64,000 nucleotides of DNA from Hoylesella enoeca JCM 12259 (GCF_000613405.1 NZ_BAIX01000002.1:62001-126000); one strand, 5' to 3'. Counted from the first letter of the stretch, positions 7,273-16,297 are shown. The notes: generated by a model not told the origin, from the letters alone. Program-made: numbers and translations.

Positions 7273-8562
7273 TTATTTACGGATTTGATCTAGCGCTTGA
7301 CGGATGTCGTCCAGAATATCTTCGGCATCCTCAATTCCCACAGAAAGGCGGATCAGATCTGGTGCAATACCGGCATCTTGCAACTGTTTGTCGGTCAGTT
7401 GGCGATGCGTATGACTGGCGGGATGCAACACGCAAGTGCGCGCATCGGCCACGTGTGTCACGATGTTGATCATTTCCAACGAATCCATAAACTTGATGGC
7501 TGTGTCGCGATCGCCTTTCAAGCCGAAAGCAATAACGCCACACGATCCGTCGGGCAAATATTTCTGTGCCAATGAATAGCAAGAATCATCTTTCAATCCA
7601 CTATAATGTACCCACGCCACACGCGGATCATCATGCAAAAACTCAGCCACACGTTGCGCATTTCTGCAATGCTGCGGCATACGCAAATGCAGTGTTTCCA
7701 ATCCCAGATTGAGCAGGAATGCGTTTTGCGGAGCAGGAATCGAACCGAGATCGCGCATCAGTTGAGCCACGATTTTGGTGATATATCCCATCTTCCCAAA
7801 CGCTTCGGTGTAGGTGATACCATGATAAGAAGCGTCGGGCGTGCACAATCCGGGGAATCGTTCGGCGTTGGCTTGCCAATCGAAATGGCCGCTATCCACA
7901 ACGACCCCACCCACTTGCGTGGCGTGTCCATCCATATATTTAGTGGTGGAATGCGTCACAATATCGCATCCCCATTCAAAAGGACAACAGTTGATGGGCG
8001 TGGCAAACGTGTTGTCGATGATCAACGGCACGCCATTGCGATGCGCGATACGAGCAAATTTCTCGATATCAAGCACGCGACAACCCGGATTCGAAATGGT
8101 TTCTCCGAAAAGCAGCTTGGTATTCGGCTGAAAAGCACGTTGGATTTCAGTCTCGTCGGCTTCGGGATTAACGAACGTACACGTAATGCCCAACTTCTTC
8201 AAAGTCACGCCGAAGAGATTATACGTGCCACCATAGATTTCATTCGAGACCACGATATGATCGCCCGCCTCGCAGATATTAAACACAGCGTAGAAGTTAG
8301 CAGCCTGTCCGCTGGACGTCAACACGGCTCCGACGCCCCCTTCCAAGGCTGCAATTTTCCGCGCCACAGCATCGTTTGTGGGATTTTGCAGCCTCGAATA
8401 GAAATATCCTTCTTTTTTAAGATCGAAGAGCATAGCCATCTCTTCGCTGTCGTCATACTTGAAAGTGGTGCTCTGGACGATGGGCAACACTCTCGGTTCA
8501 CCGTTTTTCGGTTCCCAACCGGCCTGCACACACAAGGTGGATCTACGTAAATTCTTTTTCAT
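7273..8562 (-). CDS. metY: O-acetylhomoserine aminocarboxypropyltransferase (PLP-dependent sulfhydrylase)
   Basis: A 429-residue Cys/Met-metabolism PLP enzyme. It makes homocysteine from O-acetylhomoserine and sulfide in the cytoplasm. The Schiff-base lysine lies in THSTTKYMDGH, with YFYSRLQNPTNDAVARKIAALEGG near the start and NPGCRVLDIEKFARIAH preceding IIDNTFATP. The length of about 430 fits MetY better than methionine gamma-lyase or MetB (about 380-400), but a lyase activity cannot be excluded from sequence. I start at the ATG at 8562 (MKKNLRRSTLCVQAGWEP). A longer in-frame opening to 8736 reads into unlikely sequence. Confidence 0.88.
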   Translation of the reverse strand: MKKNLRRSTLCVQAGWEPKNGEPRVLPIVQSTTFKYDDSEEMAMLFDLKKEGYFYSRLQNPTNDAVARKIAALEGGVGAVLTSSGQAANFYAVFNICEAGDHIVVSNEIYGGTYNLFGVTLKKLGITCTFVNPEADETEIQRAFQPNTKLLFGETISNPGCRVLDIEKFARIAHRNGVPLIIDNTFATPINCCPFEWGCDIVTHSTTKYMDGHATQVGGVVVDSGHFDWQANAERFPGLCTPDASYHGITYTEAFGKMGYITKIVAQLMRDLGSIPAPQNAFLLNLGLETLHLRMPQHCRNAQRVAEFLHDDPRVAWVHYSGLKDDSCYSLAQKYLPDGSCGVIAFGLKGDRDTAIKFMDSLEMINIVTHVADARTCVLHPASHTHRQLTDKQLQDAGIAPDLIRLSVGIEDAEDILDDIRQALDQIRK

Positions 8563-8764
8563 CTCATTCCTGTTTAGTGGTTGAATGCGGGTACAAATTA
8601 AAAGAAAAAACTTCAATTGGACAATAAAATCATTAAAAAAGCTGTTTATTGCAACGCTATGAACATTATTTCTCACCTCTTTCCCCTCTTTCTCCCGAAG
8701 CAGATCGCTCACCAACAACACACAAAGCATGCACAACTGACATCTTACGCCTTATTCAACCAAC

Positions 8765-8836
8765 CGTTAATCGCCGTGCAACTAAGCGTTAATCGTCGTG
8801 CGTTTAACCGTTAGTTGGCGTGCGATTAACGGTTAA
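8765..8836. repeat. 22-bp-period array, CCGTTAA family
   Basis: CGTTAA-type cores start at 8765, 8787, 8809 (CGTTAG) and about 8830 (CGGTTAA), spaced 22, 22 and 21 bp, with CGTGC motifs between them. It lies in the 670-bp gap between metY and the C10 protease. Related arrays occur at 39811-39905 and 40538-40605. Between this array and the small RNA unit (8963-9060), and from 9061 to 9232, I see no further gene. Confidence 0.7.
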
Positions 8837-8961
8837 ACACATCCCCCTTGATAACTCCCCGTAAAATCAAGACATATCAACAAATTGATAACAGATCAGC
8901 CAAAAAACTCTTGATTTGAATCAAGAAACATACGAAAGACGAATATTTTTGATCAAAACAC

Positions 8962-8992
8962 TTGCATGGTATTGCGAAAAGCCATATCTTTG
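8962..8992 (+). promoter_or_regulatory. Promoter of small RNA copy 1
   Basis: TTG at 8962-8964 and TATCTTTG at 8985-8992 are separated by 20 bp, an excellent Bacteroidetes -33/-7 promoter. It points into the short RNA at 8997-9060. Confidence 0.75.
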
Positions 8993-8996
8993 CATC

Positions 8997-9060
8997 GTGT
9001 TTTTCATGGTATTAGATTTAAGGTTAATAAGGTTGGGACTCAGCGGAGCCCCTTTTTTTT
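8997..9060 (+). ncRNA. Short terminator-ended RNA, copy 1
   Basis: A unit of about 64 nt begins with GTGTTTTTCATGGTATTAG, continues through ATTTAAGGTTAATAAGG and ends in the hairpin GGGACTC-AGCG-GAGCCCC with eight T residues. A near-identical unit lies at 13754-13815, with a different stem sequence but the same AGCG loop. Promoter, conserved body and terminator together indicate a discrete small RNA rather than a gene leader, because the next gene starts 170 bp further on. I recall this leader-like string from other Bacteroidales but cannot name its family. A reading frame across it is not credible as protein. Confidence 0.6.
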
Positions 9061-9232
9061 ATGTCCACGAGTCACCCAACCGCAGTTTCATTGACAAGTA
9101 TTTGTCGATCTGAAAGATATGCCTTATTTCTGCCACCACGGTTACAGCGACCACTGTCATACTAAACCAAGCTGGTGAAGTTTTATAACCGCCAATGAGA
9201 ATAAGAACGAAATAAAAACAAACGACAGGATA

Positions 9233-11509
9233 ATGAGCTCAAAGAACAACCCAAACAAACATAGATTCAACCATCATTCCCATTCTTTTTATACCTCATT
9301 TCGACTTGCATCAGTGTTGCTGACACTTGCGTTTTCAACCTTTCTGTCGGTTTCTGCCAAACAAGTGACAGCGCGACAAGCACTCAACATCGCTCGGAAA
9401 TACATCACACCCGATCGTCGTTCAACCGTTGTCCCACAGACACGAAACAACAGACAGCCGGCGATCAAACCTTTCTATGTCTTCAACGACGCACGAGGCA
9501 AAGGCTTTGTGGTGGTTTCGGGCGACGACGCCATGGGTGAAGTGCTCGCTTACAGCGATACAGGTGCGCTGGACACCACAGTTGCCAATCCCGGTGTGAA
9601 GTTGTTGTTGCAAGCCTATCGAAAGTGTTTCGCACACTTGCAACAGTTTCCTGCCGCATCCAAGGCTGTTACCCGGACATCACGTGCTTATAAAATCGTG
9701 GCTCCACTGCTATCGTGTAAATGGAATCAGACATACCCTTACAATAAGAACACGGGCTACACATACACGGGATGTGTAGCAACGGCAATGGCACAAATGA
9801 TGTATTATCACCAATGGCCAACCCAGGGAAAAGGCAAAAGCACCTATACTGTGGTGTCTGACAATCAAATGAAGCATGCAGATTTCAGCAAATCCCACTA
9901 TGACTGGGCACACATGAAAGACATTTACGACTATCATCACCCGTCCACCGACATTGAGAAAGAAGCCGTTGCACTGTTGATGAGCGACATCGGCATAGCT
10001 ACCAAAATGCAATATACGGCCTATGCGAGCGGCACTTACGATCAAGAGGCTGAGCGTGCCTTTCAAAACAACTTCGATTATACCACTGCCTTTGTTACAA
10101 GGAGTGATGAAGGTACGGCAGATTTTACTGAAATTGTGCGGCAAGAGCTGCTCAACGGTTTCCCCGTTTACCTCTCGGGCTATTATAGCTTAGGCTCCAA
10201 CGGACATGCATGGGTGACTGACGGACAAGACGAGAGAGGTTTGTTCCACATGAACTTCGGCTGGGGCGGACAGAGCAATGGCTATTTTTCGCTTACAGCA
10301 ACTGATGTTGCACAGAGCGGAGGAGAGTTTGGCGGACGCCCGTTATCATTTAGAGTGGGCTTGATTGCTATTTTGGCGCACCCCAATAAAACAGACATCA
10401 AAGCGATAGATCCCTCTTTATTGGCCGACAGTCCTAAGTTAAAGTTCAACTTGGAAGGTAGTCTTACCTTGCCGAAAGGCAGTGCAAAAACTTTTAATGT
10501 GGCAGATATGCCGGCCGTGGAAATGACTTATTTCATCAACAAAGGCAAAGGATTCAAAGGCGATATAGGTGTCGGCATCTTTGATATGGAGGGAAAACTG
10601 CTCACGCCCTGCCCTTCTGACGACTACGCTACGGGTGGATTTACGCAGCGAATGTATGCAAAATACGACGACGGTATCATGAAACGCGATTATCTTATCA
10701 ATGTTCCGCAGAAGATAAAAGTAGATCTTTCCAATCTCTCAGACGGTTACTATCAACTCCTCCCAATCTGTGTGCCTAAGAAAAACGATGGCAGTTGGGG
10801 CGAATGGATACATATGAAGTTGGCTCCTCGCATGATAGTTGAAATCCGCAATCATACAGTTCGCGTGGCAGAAGAGGACTTCATCACGGCTGGATTTCAG
10901 TTCTCCGAACAACCGTCGACAACACATTTCAAACCAGGAAGCGAAGAAGTGGCATATTTCTCCATCAGAAACAAAGGTGGATTAGAGCGCACTTGCTACG
11001 CTAAATTGCAATTGCTGGACACCAACGACCATGTTTCATTGGAAATCCGACAGCAACAGAAGACTGCATTCACAGGATTCGACACCACTCTATTGCCTTT
11101 CACCATCAATATTCCCACTTCATTCACAGAGGGAAAATACCGGATCAAACTGGAATTAATTGAAGAAAACGACATCGGAATCGATAATCCCGCAGCCGAA
11201 CGTTATGTTGTGAGCAAGGTGTATGATAAAGACGACACTTTCTTTGATATCTCATTGCTGCCCACCGGCATAAATCATGCGACAACAACGCACGTTGACG
11301 TTATCAACAACGGCCCAATACTGACCATACGCGGCAGTGGATTGCAACAGGTCAAACTATTCGATCTGAACGGCAGATTGCTTAACAGCACCCCTATCGT
11401 TGGCCAAAGCGAGATCACGCTCTCACTCGCTGGCCTTGCACAAGGCGTATATGTCGTGCAGATTACAGACAACGGACGCACCCACACGCGACGTTTCTTG
11501 AAACAATAA
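9233..11509 (+). CDS. Secreted C10-family (interpain/streptopain-like) cysteine protease with T9SS sorting domain
   Basis: The 758-residue precursor has a signal peptide (cleavage about after Ala42) and an inhibitory prodomain of about 110 residues (KQVTARQALNIARKYI... FYVFNDARGKGFVVVSGDDA). The C10 catalytic domain has Cys181 in YTGCVATAMAQMMYYHQWP and His325 in GHAWVTDGQD, followed by MNFGWGGQSNGYF, which supplies the conserved Trp/Gly loop. Beta-rich middle domains follow. The end (about 685-758; LKLFDLNGRLLNS-like, GLAQGVYVVQI, RRFLKQ) is a type A T9SS sorting signal, so the enzyme is probably exported across the outer membrane. Relatives include Prevotella interpain A and streptococcal SpeB, which degrade host proteins. 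It is a single-gene unit. Confidence 0.92.
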   Translation: MSSKNNPNKHRFNHHSHSFYTSFRLASVLLTLAFSTFLSVSAKQVTARQALNIARKYITPDRRSTVVPQTRNNRQPAIKPFYVFNDARGKGFVVVSGDDAMGEVLAYSDTGALDTTVANPGVKLLLQAYRKCFAHLQQFPAASKAVTRTSRAYKIVAPLLSCKWNQTYPYNKNTGYTYTGCVATAMAQMMYYHQWPTQGKGKSTYTVVSDNQMKHADFSKSHYDWAHMKDIYDYHHPSTDIEKEAVALLMSDIGIATKMQYTAYASGTYDQEAERAFQNNFDYTTAFVTRSDEGTADFTEIVRQELLNGFPVYLSGYYSLGSNGHAWVTDGQDERGLFHMNFGWGGQSNGYFSLTATDVAQSGGEFGGRPLSFRVGLIAILAHPNKTDIKAIDPSLLADSPKLKFNLEGSLTLPKGSAKTFNVADMPAVEMTYFINKGKGFKGDIGVGIFDMEGKLLTPCPSDDYATGGFTQRMYAKYDDGIMKRDYLINVPQKIKVDLSNLSDGYYQLLPICVPKKNDGSWGEWIHMKLAPRMIVEIRNHTVRVAEEDFITAGFQFSEQPSTTHFKPGSEEVAYFSIRNKGGLERTCYAKLQLLDTNDHVSLEIRQQQKTAFTGFDTTLLPFTINIPTSFTEGKYRIKLELIEENDIGIDNPAAERYVVSKVYDKDDTFFDISLLPTGINHATTTHVDVINNGPILTIRGSGLQQVKLFDLNGRLLNSTPIVGQSEITLSLAGLAQGVYVVQITDNGRTHTRRFLKQ

Positions 11510-11560
11510 AACAGTTCTCGTCCTGCCACTCTATCTCTAAGAAATGCAGCACTTTAACCA

Positions 11561-11620
11561 CTTGCTCGTCAATTTGCCGCTGATTGCCTTGCGAAAAGCC
11601 GTCAATCGCCTTGCGAATAA
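11561..11620. repeat. Degenerate 22-bp-period array
   Basis: The strings CTTGC, ATTTGCC, ATTGCCTTGCGAA and ATCGCCTTGCGAA recur with steps of about 22 bp in the gap between the C10 protease and the MutS-like gene. The last two units (11583 and 11605) are clear; the first is weak. It resembles the other short-period arrays in spacing. Confidence 0.45.
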
Positions 11621-11736
11621 TATCTATTTGAACGGCGGAAAGACATTAAACGGAAACGTAGACAGATTGATTGTCTCGTCGGGCATAACCAAACGCATTG
11701 AGCATGACAGGCCATTAACTAATCTTTCAAGTAAAT

Positions 11737-13530
11737 ATGTCAAGACAATCTGATTATAACAACCAAATCAAGAAACTCACTAGCGAGATCGGTTTACTGC
11801 AACATCGCGATCGATTTTTCATCATCGGCGAAATCATTTCATTTTTAGCGATGATCGGTTTCATCGTTTTAGATACGATATTGACCGATGCCGCATGGAC
11901 ATTAGTCTTGTCGGCATTATCATTAGCAGCATATATCGTGATTCGGAAAATGGATGTTCGCACAGGCGAAAAAAGACAACAACTGGAAGACTTGCGCACA
12001 GTCTATATGAATGAGATAGCCGGTGCAAACGGTGATTTCAGCTGTTTTGATGCCGGCGAACGCTATATCGACCCGCATCATCCTTTCACTTTCGATCTCG
12101 ATATCTTCGGGCGCGATTCGCTTTTCAATCGTCTCAATCGCACGATAACCACAGGTGGTAGCGACCATTTGGCCCAATGTCTGTCACTTTTACATCCAAT
12201 CAATCGATCGGAAACCATTAATGAGCTTGCAAAAGACCATCTTTGGTGCGCTAAGTGGATGTCTTTTGGAACGCGAATGCATATTAATTCAAACGAGATC
12301 AAGCGCGTACTAACTGCTGCAAATGCTGTAAAGGTTGTTTCAGGAGCTGATTCCATGCTGCTATTGATCATCGCTTATGCTCTGATCACAGGCCTTTTCG
12401 TCTCCATTTTACTGTCTGTGGCGGGGCTGGTGACTGTCAATATCCCGATTTGGTGGGGGTTGTTGCAATTCTTCGGAGTGTTTTTGCTCACCAAGCAGGC
12501 ACTCGGGCGCATCTCTAAAAACGTCAACACACTGCATAAACAATTGAAAAAATATATTGACGTAATACACCATTGTGCCGACAAAAAGAACATCCCGCCA
12601 AGCGCAGCAGCCCATTTCGAATCTCTTTCAGAAGCAATTCTGTCGTTCGAACAACTCAATCGCGTGCTCAATGGACTTGATCGACGGGGCAATATACTGG
12701 GCTTGTTTCTTGCAGACGCATTCTTTCTGAGCGATTTTTTCCTCATCCGAGGATTCTTGAAATGGCAAACGGCCTACCTTGATAGGATCAACAGCTGGAT
12801 CAACAGCGTGAGTCTGATCGACACTTGGGTGTCAATGGCCACGTTCCGATATAATCATCCCGAGGCGGGACATGCTGAAATCATTGATTCGGATGAGGTT
12901 GTTTACGAAGCAAAAGGGCTATATCATCCATTCCTCGGACCGCAAGCTGTGCGTAATGATTTCGTCATTCGCGATGGAAATTATTATCTAATCACGGGCG
13001 CAAACATGGCTGGTAAAAGTACATTCTTGCGTTCTATCGGCGTGAATTATGTGTTGGCGCTGAACGGGATGCCCGTTTTTGCCGATCAAATACGCGTTTC
13101 GCATTTCGCATTATTCAGTAGTATGCGGACCACCGATGATCTCACGCACGGCATTTCATATTTCAATGCCGAATTGTTACGGCTCCAACAGCTCATCGAC
13201 TATTGTCAACGGCAACCGCGCACATTGATTATTCTCGACGAAATACTGAAAGGTACCAACTCATTGGATAAACTCAACGGTTCGCGTCTGTTCCTTCAAG
13301 CCATAACCCAACTGCCCGTGAGCGGCATTATTGCCACGCACGACCTCGAATTATCTAAAATGAGCGAAGCATTTCCTACTCGTTTCCACAACTATTGTTT
13401 TGAAATCGAACTCGGAACTGCTGTCACTTACACCTACAAAATCACTCCTGGCGTAGCCCGTAATCAGAATGCCACGTTCTTGTTAAAACAAATGCTGCAA
13501 CGGATAAACGCAATAAACCTCATCAATTAA
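11737..13530 (+). CDS. Membrane-anchored MutS-family ATPase
   Basis: The 597-residue protein ends with a MutS-type ATPase domain: Walker A GANMAGKST near 421-429, the FSSMRTTDDLTHGISYFNAEL segment, and Walker B LIILDEILKGTNSLD near 497-511, then an ATHDLEL switch. It lacks the N-terminal mismatch-recognition domain with the Phe-x-Glu motif. Instead there are hydrophobic segments near residues 27-70 and 206-255, predicted to give about four transmembrane helices, with helical lever-like sequence between. This layout is a Bacteroidetes MutS-related group rather than MutS1 or the Smr-carrying MutS2. Its role is unknown; a membrane-tethered DNA or nucleotide-sensing ATPase is inference. Confidence 0.8.
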   Translation: MSRQSDYNNQIKKLTSEIGLLQHRDRFFIIGEIISFLAMIGFIVLDTILTDAAWTLVLSALSLAAYIVIRKMDVRTGEKRQQLEDLRTVYMNEIAGANGDFSCFDAGERYIDPHHPFTFDLDIFGRDSLFNRLNRTITTGGSDHLAQCLSLLHPINRSETINELAKDHLWCAKWMSFGTRMHINSNEIKRVLTAANAVKVVSGADSMLLLIIAYALITGLFVSILLSVAGLVTVNIPIWWGLLQFFGVFLLTKQALGRISKNVNTLHKQLKKYIDVIHHCADKKNIPPSAAAHFESLSEAILSFEQLNRVLNGLDRRGNILGLFLADAFFLSDFFLIRGFLKWQTAYLDRINSWINSVSLIDTWVSMATFRYNHPEAGHAEIIDSDEVVYEAKGLYHPFLGPQAVRNDFVIRDGNYYLITGANMAGKSTFLRSIGVNYVLALNGMPVFADQIRVSHFALFSSMRTTDDLTHGISYFNAELLRLQQLIDYCQRQPRTLIILDEILKGTNSLDKLNGSRLFLQAITQLPVSGIIATHDLELSKMSEAFPTRFHNYCFEIELGTAVTYTYKITPGVARNQNATFLLKQMLQRINAINLIN

Positions 13531-13741
13531 ATCTGGTTTTAGCTTCTTTACTTTGTTTCATAAACAAAAAGAATTATTCTTGCAGTGACACTTTACAGAT
13601 CTATAACAAAACGGATCTGGCTCTTTTGAAATACCGTTAACATTCTATGTAAATATGTTAAACCCTCATCCAAAACAGCAAATAAAACATAAAAGACATT
13701 CGTTTATAACATTTAGAGTTGGAGTTATTACAAAACTTACC

Positions 13742-13749
13742 TATATTTG
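13742..13749 (+). promoter_or_regulatory. Promoter of small RNA copy 2 (-7 box)
   Basis: TATATTTG matches the Bacteroidetes -7 box and stands at the same distance from the conserved GTGTTTTTCAT start as in copy 1. The 210 bp from the MutS-like stop to here are AT-rich and hold nothing else that I recognise. Confidence 0.65.
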
Positions 13750-13753
13750 CAAC

Positions 13754-13815
13754 GTGTTTTTCATAGTATTAGATTTAAGGTTAACAAGGTCGGGCCCAGC
13801 GGGGCCCATTTTTTT
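13754..13815 (+). ncRNA. Short terminator-ended RNA, copy 2
   Basis: A unit of about 62 nt shares GTGTTTTTCATAGTATTAG and ATTTAAGGTTAACAAGG with copy 1 (8997-9060). Its terminator is GGGCCC-AGCG-GGGCCC plus seven T residues. Relative to copy 1 the stem bases change on both arms while the AGCG loop is kept, so the hairpin is conserved by covariation. The flanks differ from copy 1. Function is unknown. The 330 bp after it contain only the Fur promoter. Confidence 0.6.
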
Positions 13816-14087
13816 ATGCTTAATTGAAAAGCACCCCCCAATCAATTCAATAATGAATGACTTCGTTTCATAAGCAGTTTCACCTTTGATCTACATTCGA
13901 TTAATCAACACGGGCGAAATACTTCGCCATGACCTACCTTTCTATTCAACATGGAGTTGAAAACATTCTGCCCCATTAATCAGCCTATCTATTCACTCGC
14001 GATCTGACCATCTGAGCAAATTCGAACTCCCATTAGATGTAAATCGCATTCTCATCAATGATTAAACGCAATGCACCTAACCGTTAT

Positions 14088-14118
14088 TTGCACAATTGGA
14101 AGAAAACGATTACATTTG
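14088..14118 (+). promoter_or_regulatory. Promoter of the Fur-family gene
   Basis: TTG at 14088-14090 and TACATTTG at 14111-14118 are 20 bp apart. The predicted transcript starts at about 14125, which excludes the in-frame ATG at 14058 and supports the start at 14151. Confidence 0.7.
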
Positions 14119-14150
14119 CAGTTGACATCAAAAAGAAAAAGAATAGACGC

Positions 14151-14567
14151 ATGAACAACGAACAATATGCACAACTGCTGGTTGAACATGACATTAAGCC
14201 AACAGCCAACAGGATCGTTATTGCACGCGCTTTGGCATTGGCCGATCGCCCGATGTCGATAAGCGAACTCGAAGAAAATATTCTTACAATCGACAAATCA
14301 AATATTTTCCGTGCGTTGACATTATTTAAAGAGCATCACCTTGTGCATACAATCGAAGACGGAAGCGATGGAGCGCGGTTTGAATTATGCCGTAGTCACA
14401 GTTCAGGAGAGGACGAAGACGTACACGTTCATTTCTATTGCGAGCGCTGCCACCGTACATTTTGCATGGAGAATACACCTATTCCCACCATCAAATTACC
14501 CGAAGGCTACCAGATGACAACCATCAATTATATCGTCAAAGGCTTGTGCCCAGAATGCAACAAATAA
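14151..14567 (+). CDS. Fur-family transcriptional regulator
   Basis: The 138-residue protein has a winged helix (about 1-75; IKPTANRIVIARAL, SISELEENILTIDKSNIFRALTLF) and a C-terminal metal/dimer domain. Two CxxC pairs, CERC at 97-100 and CPEC at 133-136, form a structural Zn site. His-rich DVHVHFYCE is the usual regulatory-metal segment. Family members sense Fe, Zn, Mn or peroxide (PerR). Which metal is sensed here cannot be told. The start at 14151 is set by the promoter just upstream. Confidence 0.88.
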   Translation: MNNEQYAQLLVEHDIKPTANRIVIARALALADRPMSISELEENILTIDKSNIFRALTLFKEHHLVHTIEDGSDGARFELCRSHSSGEDEDVHVHFYCERCHRTFCMENTPIPTIKLPEGYQMTTINYIVKGLCPECNK

Positions 14568-14660
14568 GCCTTTAAACAGTAAGTCGATAAGCATTCGAGT
14601 CCGTTTAACCCCAATCACTTATCGACTTATCAACTATTGGCACATTGATTTTCAATCAAC

Positions 14661-14996
14661 TCATCCTCGAATCATCGTTATCGACATCTTGAAACGCTCG
14701 TTGGCATTCACAGCATGACGTGCACCCGCAGGGATAATGATCATTTCGCCTGCCTTCGGATGATAGAGTTCATCCTCAATCATAATCTCCGCCACGCCAT
14801 CGATGATATTCAAAACCGCATCATAAGGCGCCGTGTGCTCGCTCAATCGCTGTCCTTTGTCAAAGGCAAACAATGTCACACTCCCAGCATTCGAGTGTAT
14901 AAATTCTTTGCTCACAATACCATCTTCGGCATAATCAATCAACTGATTAGGTACCAAAACAGTCTTTTTCGCAATTTTGTTGTCCATTGTCATCAT
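14661..14996 (-). CDS. Cupin-domain protein
   Basis: A single-domain cupin of 111 residues with the two cupin motifs: G-x-RLSEHTAPYDAVLNIIDG and PKAGEMIIIPAGARHAVNA. The second motif keeps the metal-type His, and the first has a single His-Thr pair. Small cupins of this kind bind metals or small ligands or act as enzymes; no substrate can be assigned. Translation may begin at the third or fourth codon (MDNKIAKKTV). Confidence 0.8.
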   Translation of the reverse strand: MMTMDNKIAKKTVLVPNQLIDYAEDGIVSKEFIHSNAGSVTLFAFDKGQRLSEHTAPYDAVLNIIDGVAEIMIEDELYHPKAGEMIIIPAGARHAVNANERFKMSITMIRG

Positions 14997-15145
14997 ATTT
15001 TAATTAGTGAATCATATTTCTATTTGCATCACGAGCAAACTCCATACCAATTTATTCTTTCAACCACCAACTATCATATTCGTGCACAAAAATATAAAAA
15101 GAAAAAGACTTGCAACATTTCCTTGCAAGTCTTTCTTACTGTTTG

Positions 15146-15219
15146 TAGCGGGGGTGGGACCCGAACCCACGACCTCCGGATTATGAATCCGACGCTCTAA
15201 CCAGCTGAGCTATCCCGCC
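15146..15219 (-). tRNA. tRNA-Met (CAT anticodon)
   Basis: On the minus strand the gene begins GGCGGGATAGCTCAGCTGG, with anticodon loop ATTCATAA (anticodon CAT) and T-arm GTGGGTTCGGGTCCCAC. The acceptor stem has a G-U first pair and one A-C mismatch at its base, and CCA is not encoded. The CAT anticodon could also serve tRNA-Ile2 after lysidine modification; elongator Met is the better match to recalled Bacteroidales sequences. Confidence 0.9.
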
Positions 15220-15241
15220 ATTAGCGGCTTATTAGCGGGTG

Positions 15242-15249
15242 CAAAGGTA
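15242..15249 (-). promoter_or_regulatory. Promoter of tRNA-Met (-7 box)
   Basis: The minus strand reads TACCTTTG, 23 bases upstream of the tRNA 5' end. It is divergent from the START-like gene promoter at 15314-15321. Confidence 0.65.
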
Positions 15250-15313
15250 AAACAAAGTTTTTGAATAGCAAAAAAAATCAGTAGTTTTTTGCTGTGATCT
15301 TCGAAAAAACGGC

Positions 15314-15321
15314 TATTTTTG
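15314..15321 (+). promoter_or_regulatory. Promoter of the START-like gene (-7 box)
   Basis: TATTTTTG matches the -7 box, 38 bases before the preferred ATG at 15359. Confidence 0.6.
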
Positions 15322-15358
15322 CAACTGATATACGATGTTGTATCTACCCAAACCGAAT

Positions 15359-15757
15359 ATGAATAAGCAAACAATACGCATTGAAAGAGAGTTGAAATCA
15401 AGTTCTTTACCGATTATTTGGAATATTATCAGTACGCCGGAAGGACTTTCTAAATGGTTGGCCGACGAAGTAAGCCAAGACGAAAACAAATTATTCTTCA
15501 CCTGGGGGAAGTCGTGGAGCCATCACGAAACAAAGTCTGCCACTATCGGCGAGGCCGTCAGAAACAGCCATTTCAAATTTCATTGGGACAACGAAGACGA
15601 TGGAAACACATTCGTTGAGCTGCGAATAGAGCGTGGAGAACTAACCAACGACCATATTCTCATCATCACAGATCATGCTGAAACGGATGAAGTGGACTTC
15701 CTCGAAGGACTTTGGGAAGATAACTTAGAGCGTTTGCACCGCACTTGCGGATTATAA
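15359..15757 (+). CDS. START-like domain protein
   Basis: The 132-residue soluble protein begins MNKQTIRIERELKSSS and has the helix-grip pattern of Bacteroidetes START-like/AHSA1-related proteins: PIIWNIISTPEGLSKWLADEV, FFTWGKSW, FKFHWDNEDDG and a C-terminal amphipathic helix (LEGLWEDNLERLHRTCG). The family forms a ligand-binding cavity, but ligand and role are unknown. An ATG at 15335 would sit too close to the predicted transcription start, so I use 15359. The 580 bp after the gene hold no gene that I can support, only the lptF promoter near 16290. Confidence 0.8.
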   Translation: MNKQTIRIERELKSSSLPIIWNIISTPEGLSKWLADEVSQDENKLFFTWGKSWSHHETKSATIGEAVRNSHFKFHWDNEDDGNTFVELRIERGELTNDHILIITDHAETDEVDFLEGLWEDNLERLHRTCGL

Positions 15758-16289
15758 AAAAGAAAGCGATAAGACGCTGAAGTATGTCCGAAAAATATTA
15801 AGTTGTCAACCCGGAAGCACGCAACCATTTGTCAAAATATTTGGTCAAATAACCCCGCCAATACTTCGATATTTTCCAACGAAATTGTCATCGAATGGAA
15901 ATACGCGAAATATGAGAAATTTACAAGATGCTGATTATCATGAGCTTGTATTTATTTGATAATCGACTTCACCTGAAAACACAAGTAAAAAGGCTGTTAT
16001 CAAGCCTGCAAAAGACCATTTCCCTCTGGCTCACAAACCATTTTTCGGCTTCCAACTAACCGTCTATTGCTCTGAGCAAGACAACAACCTGTCTCCAACT
16101 CTGCGTTTCTCATGTACAAAATAGGCATTCTCCATTCCAGAATGCGACATAAAGCAAGAGCACTTTTGTTGTGATTTTTCATATTTTCTATCACTGGTCA
16201 ACAAGCAGAAAATGCCTGTCGGAATTGCAGACGATCTGGCGACAAATTATAAAAAACACAAAATAGAGGCGTTTCTAATGTTTTTATAC

Positions 16290-16297
16290 TAAATTTG
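16290..16297 (+). promoter_or_regulatory. Promoter of the LptF/G permease gene (-7 box)
   Basis: TAAATTTG lies 40 bases before the ATG at 16338 in an AT-rich stretch. A second look-alike (GATCTTTG) overlaps the following bases. Confidence 0.5.

Noticed and set aside
7606-8550. 314-codon frame antisense to metY
   Set aside because: Same as for gdhA; the minus-strand enzyme is complete and conserved.
8916-9113. 65-codon frame containing IVFFMVLDLRLIRLGL
   Set aside because: It is a translation across the small RNA unit. The same peptide-like string appears at 13655-13873 only because the RNA is repeated.
13655-13873. 72-codon frame containing NVFFIVLDLRLTRSGP
   Set aside because: Same reason: it crosses promoter and terminator of small RNA copy 2.
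14715-15200. 161-codon plus-strand frame ending CSGGGTRTHDLRIMNPTL
   Set aside because: The ending is the well-known translation of a tRNA gene on the opposite strand, and the rest is antisense to the cupin gene.
16000-16194. 64-codon minus-strand frame in the gap before the LptF/G permease
   Set aside because: No promoter, no recognisable domain; the gap looks non-coding.
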